Source: Solenopsis invicta (lineage: Eukaryota > Arthropoda > Insecta > Hymenoptera > Formicidae). Taken from it: a DNA stretch of 64,000 nt. Below are positions 59,381-64,000 of the stretch, one piece after another (position 1 is the first letter of the stretch; every line of letters begins with the position of its first letter). The stretch spans positions 20,432,846 through 20,496,845 of the forward strand of contig NC_052667.1 of assembly GCF_016802725.1 (NCBI RefSeq), in the 5' to 3' direction. The notes beneath the pieces were generated by a model that was not told the DNA's origin, ran no database searches, and was given only the letters and a program-made list of their open reading frames with translations. A program made the position numbers and the translations under genes.

Positions 59381-59617
59381 TCTTCGTCAATCAGCATAGA
59401 TTTGATCACGTTAATGAATAAACAACGTCCATGGTGCCTTATACAAAACTTTGTAAACTCATCGCCGCGTGATGTTAAGAGGAAACGAGGACCAAGGAAA
59501 GACAAAATTGCCTTTATAGACGCTAAAATAATGTCGTTACAACGTTTGATAAAGGAAAAGGAATTAAGCATGACAAAATTGTGCGAAATCAAAAGAATCA
59601 TACGTGCAGAATTATAA
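59381..59617 (+). other. In-frame open extension after the FAAP100-like stop
   Basis: Directly after TGA (59378-59380) the same frame stays open for 78 codons to TAA. It includes LITLMNKQRPWCLIQNFVNS, then SPRDVKRKRGPRKDK, IDAKIMSLQRLIKEKELSMT and KLCEIKRIIRAEL, a basic segment followed by a likely coiled coil. It looks like protein sequence. It could be a lost C-terminus, a readthrough product or part of another isoform. Confidence 0.5.
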
Positions 59618-59626
59618 TTTCGTAGA

Positions 59627-59643
59627 TGTAGTAATAGTAGTAA

Positions 59644-59676
<33 letters not shown>

Positions 59677-59685
59677 AAGAAGAAA
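59627..59685. repeat. (TAG)n microsatellite
   Basis: GTAGTAATAGTAGTAATAG, then an unbroken run of TAG triplets passing into AAGAAG, in the 3' flank of the preceding gene. Confidence 0.95.
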
Positions 59686-59689
59686 GTTC

Positions 59690-60318
59690 TTAGCTTTAAG
59701 TTTTGCATCCGGAGCGTCATTTCAAATTGAATTGAAATATTTTTCTATTCTTTTGTAATTTAGAAATATTAGATGTTTTTTTTAACTGAATTCTCTTTTT
59801 CTCTCCATCACGAAAAAAGTGAAAAGATAATCCGTGCAAGAAGTTCAGCTAAAAAGAACAGGCTTATTGATGTTAATGATCAATGTGACATGGTAGGGCA
59901 AATGACATAATCGTATAAGTCAGAGATTGTTTTGTTAATGATAGCTATAACCAAAGATATTCCATTCATTCAACATCTCATTAAAAAATATTGAAGCTGT
60001 CGAATTAAACGAGTTGCAGAAATTATTAAATAAATACAGCACAAACTAAAAAAACAAACCGGTGTAGCTATTCTCATAATTTAAATGAATTGACAAACTA
60101 AGAACTTGCGAAACAACCTGAGAGCTGGGATTCAGCCAAACAGCCATTTCCGATTGTTTGTGTCAAATAGGAAATATTCGAAAAGAAAGAAAGTGAGTGT
60201 CGCATGTATTGACTGAAGAGAACAAAGTGCATCACACACTTTTTTGTTTTTGCTAAGTTGGTCAAACAGAAGAATTTTTTGCACTAAATCATCACATGAA
60301 GGAAAATCTTATATGATA
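59690..60318. other. 3' flank, no gene seen
   Basis: No significant open frame or repeat. An AATAAA at about 60028 could end a transcript. Confidence 0.45.
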
Positions 60319-60779
60319 ATTCTAATCAGGGATGGGAAGTAACTCGTTACTTGTAACGAAGTTACAGTTAGAGTTACCTTTTTTTGGTAACTGTAACTTA
60401 ACTTCGTTACTTTTTTTCGACTGTAACTATAAACTTAACTTGGTTACATTATTTGTGTAACTAGTAACTAAATTAATAAGTTATTTTTATAGTTACTTTA
60501 TATATTTCAAACTCATTTGCCAATTTAGATAGCATTTGCAAACATCATCCGAATGGCGTCGTGTATCATTTTATCTTTATTTAACAATCGGTAAACAACA
60601 AGGATAAAATGATATTATATATATGATGGTACTCAACTGATGTTTTTGAACGCAGCTTTAATGTGATTGGTAATTAGTTAGACCTAAAAGAATACTAATA
60701 GCAGTGAGCGCTCACTCAACTACTGAGTTTGCTGAACGCAGCTACTGTTGCTCGATGCAGTGACAATTCTACGTTCTAT

Positions 60780-62838
60780 GGCCGGTATTCATAGTCGAGT
60801 CTCAAGTCAGCACTTAAGATCGTCTTGGCGAAAATCGTCTTATTCGAATAAGATCGTCTCAATAGTAGTATATTTCATAGTCATGACTTGAAGCGACCTT
60901 GGCGAAGAAGTTCTTGCTCAAGTTGTGCTTATTTGATATAAGATCGTCTTCGCAAAGCAATGCTCAAGCTAACGCTTATTTATGAATCGATTGTTTCCGT
61001 GATATTTCCTATGAATTCTCCAATAAGAACATTGCATACATTGAGCTAAACGGATCAGACCAAATATTCCATTGAATCTGTTAAACTATAAAATCAGCGA
61101 ACTCAAGTATTATACCTATATAAATCTTATAACCTCAACAGTAGACTCGAGAATTTCGAGTCAATTAGTGTAATATGATTAATTTAAACTTTACTTAATT
61201 GTAAACAATTAAAGTAATCGATAATCGAACAATTTTATTTATTTAATGAAGAAAAAAAATACAGCAAAATATCTCAAAAAATTCTACAATGCGGGATCAT
61301 ATAAATTAAAAGTAATGAAGCATAAAATTTTTAAAAAATATGATTAAAAGTAGGGAGAATGTTATAAAATATAAGATTATTTATTAAAGTTGTGTTTTGT
61401 GATTATATCAAATAATATATCCCAATCAGTATACAATATTTTTTAAATGCTTTTTTAATATTTATTTACTATTAATTATTTATTGTACAATTCATTATAA
61501 CAATAATATTTATTAAAAACTTTATAAATATTTATTTAACATTAATTAAATATTTAAAATAATGATTTAAAAAAATATTAACTTAATATTTATTTAACGT
61601 TTATTTAACATTTACATTTCATTAATTACTCATTTAAAATAATGATTTGGAAAAATGTTTATTTAATGTTCATTTAACATTTATTTAATATTTATATTAT
61701 ATTAATAATTTATTTCCATTAATGATTTAAAAAAACGTTACCTTAACATTTTTTTCAAAATTAATTAAATATTTATTTTACTTTAATTTTTTATTTAAAA
61801 CTATAAATTTAAAAACGTTAATTTAACATTTATTTAACTTTAATTTAATTTATACTTTACATTAATTTTTTATTTAAACCAATAATTTTAAAAACAATAA
61901 TTTAATGTTCATTTAACATTAATTTAATATTTATTTTACATTAAATTTTATTTGAAACAATAATTTCATAAACATTAATTTAACATTAATTGCATATTTA
62001 TTTTATATTTATTTAATATTTACTTAATATTCATTAATTTAAATATTATTTAATAGTGATAGATATAATATTTATCGTCTCGGTAAATCAATAACATATG
62101 GTTATCCGCTGCCAAAATTGTGTTTCCGCGGAGATTTTTAATATATTTAACATTTTTAATATATTTTTTTCTATCAAACATTATTGATTATATTATTATA
62201 TTTATATAATTGTAAATCATTCTTATATTTTAAATACCATAGTAAAAATTATAATTATAAATTTTAACAATTATTTTATGCAATTTTTGCACAGATCAAA
62301 GAACTGCATAAAGAGCATGTTAATGTATATATAAGTTTAAAAAAAAACTAAAAATATTTTATATATATATATTTTTTTTAAATACTAGTCATGTTTTTAC
62401 AAAAATAAAGGAATTAAAAATCTACGATTAACTAGTCTTGTCTTTGCTGTCATTTTTTTAAATTTAAGTATTTCAACTCCAGCAAACATTAATTTGAGGT
62501 TAGAATAGTACTCTACAGCTTTGCTTAAGTCTACTTCGACCACGACTTGGCGAAGATTGTCTTATTTGGCTGTATATACGTCATACAAGACGTCTTATTA
62601 CGACTATGAATTCATGACTAATAAGATAGTCTTAAGTCTGGTCTTATTTTGAATAAGATCTGTCTATGAATCATGTCGAGACCGAACAAGACGTTTCCAA
62701 ACAAGATCGTCTTGGACAAGTCTTGACTTAAGATTTTACTCAAGCATTTGCTTGATACATGACTATGAATCTAGAGGGTAACTTAAGACCGTACTTAAGA
62801 CGATCTTGAAAATAAGTTACGACTATGAATACGGGCCC
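60780..62838. mobile_element. Nested element with TATTCATAGTCG inverted ends
   Basis: Left GGCCGGTATTCATAGTCGAG, then TCTCAAGTC and many CTTAAGATCGTCTT words; right, inverted, GGGCCCGTATTCATAGTCGT with GATCGTCTTAAG words. Its core is the AT-rich array at 61430-62060. No transposase. Confidence 0.7.
61430..62060. repeat. AT-rich array, second copy
   Basis: Same unit types and same opening (AATCAG, then ACAATATT, TTTTAAATG and TTATTGTACAATTCATTATA) as 11445-12260. A short third piece of the opening is at about 51845-51900. Confidence 0.75.
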
Positions 62839-63054
62839 AAGAAAACTTGTTGCAACCTTTTAGCTCACGACTGTACTTGTAGGGCCCGGATATTCAAGTA
62901 AGATTCCGGGATGCTCGCGGAGAATCACTGCGTGTTGTGTGATCGTCTGGCTGGTCTATCGTGTACATACATATGTGTGATAATCAGCCAGCAGAGAATT
63001 GGTTACTAAGAATGTCTTTGAGTCTAAATTCTATACTTAGTCTTAAAGTTAGTT

Positions 63055-63153
63055 TATAATAGCCGTTATCATAAGAAATTGACCAATCATAGTCAATTAT
63101 TCTTTTATAAATCAACAATGATTGACCAATTTCTTACGATTACGGCTATTATA
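63055..63153. mobile_element. 99-bp hairpin MITE
   Basis: TATAATAGCCGTTATCATAA, then GAAATTGACCAATCAT, mirrored by ATGATTGACCAATTTC and a TACGGCTATTATA end. Confidence 0.8.
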
Positions 63154-63204
63154 ACCAACCTTTATCCTCAATAAATTTAGAACATAATTCATATAGATTT
63201 CATC

Positions 63205-63418
63205 TGTACACGCAAGGACTTTGATTCTGTCCATGGGAATATTTTCCAAATTGAGAAGTCGCTATCTTTCTACATATTTACAGTTTATGATTAACGTAAC
63301 TACCAATAAGCTCTAGTCGTTTCATTAATCATGAACTGCAAGCATGTAGAAAGTGGTGACTTCTCAGTTTAGAAAATTTCCCCATGAGGGTCACAGAATC
63401 AAAGTCCTTGGGTGTACA
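63205..63418. mobile_element. 214-bp inverted-repeat MITE
   Basis: TGTACACGCAAGGACTTTGA, then TTCTGTCCATGGG, ATTTTCC and GAGAAGTCGC; the right arm carries the inverted series ending CAAAGTCCTTGGGTGTACA. Confidence 0.8.
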
Positions 63419-63479
63419 TAAGTAATTAATATTTAATATATGTAAACATGTCACATGCATCTTATGCGTCGTCAATAAA

Positions 63480-63580
63480 GACTTAAGCTTTTAGCCTTAA
63501 AAAATTGGCCAAACACAATCGATTATTCTTCTATAAATCAATTATTATTGGTCAATTTCTTAATGTTAAAGGCTTAAGTC
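63480..63580. mobile_element. 101-bp hairpin MITE
   Basis: GACTTAAGC...TTAGCC at the left and GGCTTAAGTC at the right. The inner AAATTGGCCAAACA / TTGGTCAATTTCTTA core resembles the hairpin at 63055, so they are one family. Confidence 0.75.
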
Positions 63581-63874
63581 TCTATTGTAGACAACGCTTT
63601 ACACAATTAAAGATAGAAAAGACTTTACGTGGATGCTCTTCAGTAAAAGTCTCGTATTTAAATTATCAATGTTTTATAATATTACTAAAAAAAAAAAAAA
63701 ACAGAAAAGTAACTGAAAAGTAACTTTAAGTTACTTTTTTAATAACTGTAACTGCAACGAATTATTTTTTAAAGTCAGTAACTTGTAACGGTAACTAGTT
63801 ATTTTTTGGAAGACAGAAACTGTAACTGTAACTAGTTATTTTTACAAAGTAACTTTCCCAAGCCTGATTCTAAT

Positions 63875-64000
63875 ATGTGTCTACAGGCAAAGCTTGCCCC
63901 GCGGAAAAAGATAAATTCTATCCAACTTTGATTAGTTACCGCGCCAACTTCCGCCGCGTTCTATGGGCACGAGGCAAACGCAAAGAATCATCGATATATC
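63875..64000. other. Window end, nothing recognised
   Basis: Moderately GC-rich sequence after the hAT target duplication. No frame long enough to judge. Confidence 0.4.

Larger units (their letters stand above)
60327..63866. mobile_element. hAT-type non-autonomous element with nested insertions
   Basis: Ends CAGGGATGGGAAGTAACTCG (left) and, inverted, CAGGCTTGGGAAAGTTACTT (right), followed on both sides by GTAACTGTAACT-type words. A perfect 8-bp target duplication ATTCTAAT lies at 60319-60326 and 63867-63874, diagnostic of hAT-like insertion. The 3540-bp interior has no transposase and is filled by the elements at 60780-62838, 63055-63153, 63205-63418 and 63480-63580. Confidence 0.88.

Overview
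The window looks like a piece of an insect nuclear genome, most likely a hymenopteran and plausibly an ant (inference). It is very AT-rich, its genes are split by introns with GT-AG junctions, and it is crowded with Tc1/mariner-superfamily elements, MITEs and palindromes. No bacterial features (operons, CRISPR, IS elements) are seen.

Layout of host genes. (1) Bases 1-150 are the last exon of SMYD5 on the plus strand. (2) 2163-6739 on the minus strand is a gene I assembled from six exons into a 352-residue CENP-N (inner kinetochore) homologue. It is tail-to-tail with SMYD5. (3) 20.2-53.6 kb holds a tandem triplication of a three-exon CRAL-TRIO (alpha-tocopherol-transfer-protein-like) lipid-carrier gene: copy A 22539-30715, copy B 34896-42429, copy C 46692-53299. 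All three have identical exon phases and near-identical exon sizes. Copy A ends in the tail usual for the family. Copies B and C end in a new short tail with a CaaX-like CCIS or CCIT. Copy C still carries an open relict of the old tail about 200 bp downstream. (4) 55421-59380 on the plus strand is a three-exon gene whose product most resembles FAAP100 of the Fanconi core complex (tentative). Its stop codon is followed by a further in-frame open stretch.

Mobile DNA fills the rest. There are two apparently complete DNA transposons with intact transposases: a pogo-type element (7064-10923) whose transposase carries a PHD finger, and a DD41D-type element (12304-15156) with 407-bp terminal inverted repeats. 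There is an internally deleted mariner (38826-39754), a decayed mariner nested in an AT-rich MITE (27.65-29.02 kb), a Penelope-like GIY-YIG remnant (about 16.3 kb), LTR-like sequences (35.9-37.8 kb and 53.9-54.6 kb), three dispersed repeats containing a 5S-rRNA-like segment, and a 3.5-kb hAT-type shell with a perfect 8-bp target duplication that holds at least four nested palindromic elements (60327-63866). Many MITEs have recognisable TA or TTA target duplications.

The intronic insertions differ between the three CRAL-TRIO copies, so they give the order of events: duplication first, then copy-specific insertion. Copy A's putative first exon lies between the arms of a giant inverted repeat (17.9-22.2 kb), and each copy has a palindrome just upstream. 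Exon structures are my reading of splice sites and frames; no transcript evidence was available.
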